43,062 nt of DNA from positions 1 to 43,062 of the forward strand of contig JANXMF010000214.1 of the NCBI GenBank assembly GCA_025354795.1, given 5' to 3'. A program made the position numbers and the translations under genes. The notes below the pieces were generated by a model. It searched no databases, was not told the origin of the DNA, and was given only the letters and a program-made list of their open reading frames with translations. Source of the stretch: Pseudobdellovibrionaceae bacterium (GTDB lineage Bacteria > Bdellovibrionota > Bdellovibrionia > Bdellovibrionales > UBA1609). Shown in pieces: positions 41,589 through 43,062 of the stretch (the first letter of the stretch is position 1; every line of letters starts with the position of its first letter).

Positions 41589-42320
41589 TTAGCGCTTCGA
41601 GATCTTACCTAAGAGGCGCAGGATTTCTAAGTATAACCAAACGATGGTCACCAGCAAAGCGAAGCCCGCATACCACTCCATATAGCGCGGAGCCCTTTGC
41701 GCGCTGAACTGCTCGATCATCGCGAAGTCGAGCAACAGATTCGCCGCCGCAACGCCCACCACTACCACCGAGAAAATGATTCCATATACGCCGCCAGAAT
41801 GAATCATCGGCATGGAATGCCCGAAAAACATCATCACTAAATCAATTATGTAGACAACCCCAATCGCCATGGTGGCGGAGAGAATCACCGACTTCATACG
41901 CTCATTCACCACAATTATACGCGTGCGGTAAAGTCCGAGCATGAGAGCCACACAAGCCGTCGTCAGCATCAGGGCGTTGAGCGCGACACCAGGATAGGCG
42001 CGGTCGGTCCATGCCGAAATCGCACCGATGGCGATGCCTTCAACCAACGCATAAGCCGGCGCCAGCGAAGGCGCTAAGTTTTGCTTGCGCACCAGCACGA
42101 GGCACAGCACTAGATTGGCGATCATCGCGCCGACCGTCGCGAACATGCCAAGTTCGGTGTCGGCGATATTCCACCCCACCACACTGGTGGCGATCATCAT
42201 CATCAATAGTAAACTTGTTTTATTTATAGAGCCGTGCACCGTCATGGTCTGCACTTCACTAGTGTCGAGGGCGAGATTTCTCAGAGTCTTAATATTGAAC
42301 ACGGGATTTTGCGCGGCCAT
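41589..42320 (-). CDS. Bax inhibitor-1 (YccA/YbhL-like) family membrane protein
   Basis: A 243-residue inner-membrane protein with seven predicted membrane helices after a 35-residue cytoplasmic N-terminus. It matches the bacterial BI-1/YccA-like group: ALVEGIAIGAISAWTDRAYP in the second to third helix region, then ALMLTTACVALMLGLY, and a C-terminal YMEWYAGFALLVTIVWLYLE with LRLLGK at the end. Relatives are pH-sensitive calcium leak channels or FtsH partners. ATG 42320 has GGAGG at good spacing and was preferred over the in-frame start four codons up. Monocistronic as far as can be seen. Confidence 0.88.
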   Translation of the reverse strand: MAAQNPVFNIKTLRNLALDTSEVQTMTVHGSINKTSLLLMMMIATSVVGWNIADTELGMFATVGAMIANLVLCLVLVRKQNLAPSLAPAYALVEGIAIGAISAWTDRAYPGVALNALMLTTACVALMLGLYRTRIIVVNERMKSVILSATMAIGVVYIIDLVMMFFGHSMPMIHSGGVYGIIFSVVVVGVAAANLLLDFAMIEQFSAQRAPRYMEWYAGFALLVTIVWLYLEILRLLGKISKR

Positions 42321-42389
42321 CGATACCTCCAAATTTTGGTCATTTTCACTAGCCAGCTTATCATGTCTTTGGGTTTGCAGGAACCATAT

Positions 42390-42527
42390 CTAGAGGTGCG
42401 TTAGGTTATTGAAATATTTAGGGTTTTTATTGGTGGCGTGGAGTGTGTAGGCAAATGAACCCGGAGGTAAATCCACCTTGATTTCGGGAATGGCCACATT
42501 GCGTACGATCAGAGGACGCCCCAGCAT
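42390..42527 (-). CDS. Possible small protein or gene remnant, 45 residues
   Basis: ATG 42527 has a good AGGGG ribosome site, and the 45-codon frame reads plausibly (IRNVAIPEIKV-like start, then DLPPGSFAYTLHATNKNP). Directly upstream on the same strand another short frame ends at 42536 with WLYALYHKLINI, also protein-like but without a start. The two may be pieces of one decayed gene, or a small gene following a remnant. No family recognised. Confidence 0.35.
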   Translation of the reverse strand: MLGRPLIVRNVAIPEIKVDLPPGSFAYTLHATNKNPKYFNNLTHL

Positions 42528-42580
42528 CGCGTCCCCTTAAATGTTGATGAGCTTGTGATAGAGGGCGTAGAGCCAAGGGC

Positions 42581-42600
42581 CCAGCCTAGCCCAGCCTAGC
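42581..42600. repeat. Two direct copies of a 10-bp repeat
   Basis: CCAGCCTAGC occurs twice back to back (42581-42590 and 42591-42600). It lies in the otherwise poorly coding gap between the Bax-inhibitor gene and the MotB-like gene. Confidence 0.7.
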
Positions 42601-42699
42601 CTAAGATCCAGACCTGGTCCATTTTCTTCAACAAACGCTCAATGAAAACCTTATATATCTCGATAAAACAATAATCACAGTGGAAGGCGCAGGATTAAC

Positions 42700-43062
42700 G
42701 TGTCATTTGATTATCAAAAATCTAGAGGCCATGGCGGCAACGATTCCTTTTGGACGTCGTACTCGGATTTATTTTTAGGCCTTTCCGCCATTTTTCTGAT
42801 GCTCTACGTGACCGCAAGTCTGCGCACCAGCACCGACGCCATCAACGCCGAAGTCCAAAATCGCAAACTCACCATGCGCGTTCAAGATCTTGAGAATCAG
42901 CTCAAAATGTACGACTCGATTCGCAAAGACTACTTGGAGAGTTCCGCCCCCCCCAGCGAAGCCAAAGAGTATCGGGAGCTAATGGACAAGCTCACCCTGC
43001 TTAAAGAAGAAGCCCGCGACGAAAAAGACAAACTGCAAAAAGCCGCGCTTGACAACGATGCC
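42700..43062 (+). CDS. MotB-like membrane protein with coiled coil (N-terminal part, cut by the window edge)
   Basis: GTG 42700, with an AGGA site five bases away, opens a frame of 121 codons that continues past the window. The start SFWTSYSDLFLGLSAIFLML is a single membrane segment with an aspartate at its beginning, as in the proton-channel helix of MotB and related ion-driven stator proteins. A long charged coiled coil follows from about residue 45 to the edge. Full-length relatives usually end in an OmpA-like peptidoglycan-binding domain, outside this window. No MotA gene is seen before it. It could be a stator-like or envelope-tethering protein rather than a flagellar MotB. Confidence 0.7.
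   Translation, partial: MSFDYQKSRGHGGNDSFWTSYSDLFLGLSAIFLMLYVTASLRTSTDAINAEVQNRKLTMRVQDLENQLKMYDSIRKDYLESSAPPSEAKEYRELMDKLTLLKEEARDEKDKLQKAALDNDA

Noticed and set aside
41456-41707. 83-codon plus-strand frame before the Bax-inhibitor gene
   Set aside because: It runs into the antisense of the Bax-inhibitor gene and has no ribosome site.

Overview
The window is about 50-53% GC, gene-dense and chromosomal. It looks like a Bdellovibrionota (Bdellovibrio-like) bacterium. This is inferred from gene content: a CarD/CdnL-type transcription factor, many small secreted proteins and lipoproteins without clear relatives, an unusually compact layout, and at the right edge a MotB-like protein with a long coiled coil. 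No rRNA or marker protein fixes the taxon, so the assignment stays an inference. There is one tRNA (Cys), no CRISPR array and no intact insertion sequence.

Left region (1-6022): a surface-glycan gene block. It holds the start of a GH130-like beta-propeller protein (minus strand), then a tightly coupled plus-strand operon of a polyprenyl-phosphate-sugar-type GT2 transferase, a methyltransferase, a NeuD/PglD-type sugar acyltransferase, a multi-pass GT-C-like transferase and a PhyH dioxygenase. A convergent methyltransferase follows. The likely logic is that the GT2 enzyme loads a sugar on a lipid carrier, the membrane enzyme transfers it outside, and the others decorate the sugar. The block ends near tRNA-Cys, beside two sets of 10-11 bp tandem repeats that look like integrase arm sites, so it may be an island.

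6465-12728: tRNA-Cys, ComM, a XerC/D-type recombinase, a lipoprotein, an OlsB-like GNAT acyltransferase, a STAS-plus-zinc-ribbon protein, a hypothetical protein, a small zinc-ribbon protein and a MarR regulator. The MarR gene diverges from a complete TolC-EmrA-EmrB-type efflux operon (12806-16519), with palindromic operator candidates in between.

17139-26784 (minus): uvrC, uvrB, cysS and gltX form one operon in which all three junctions are 4-bp GTGA overlaps. carD and recG lie upstream on the same strand. An HD-GYP gene diverges from recG.

27784-31236: small secreted proteins and lipoproteins, several too short for routine ORF calling, a 456-residue secreted protein, and DUF1993 and DUF188 proteins.

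31369-37649: DNA-alkylation repair (an AdaA-AlkA fusion overlapping an O6-alkylguanine transferase, and a separate alkyltransferase-like protein), a VKOR-DsbA fusion for disulfide formation, and FadD. FadD diverges from a large FadE acyl-CoA dehydrogenase (37740-40274), giving the first two steps of fatty-acid degradation.

40354-43062: a DUF6445 oxygenase-like protein, a Bax-inhibitor-1 family membrane protein, small fragments, and the MotB-like protein cut by the window edge.

The window has a recurrent layout signature: at least five same-strand junctions use a GTGA overlap, and three convergent pairs share a 4-bp stop-stop overlap.
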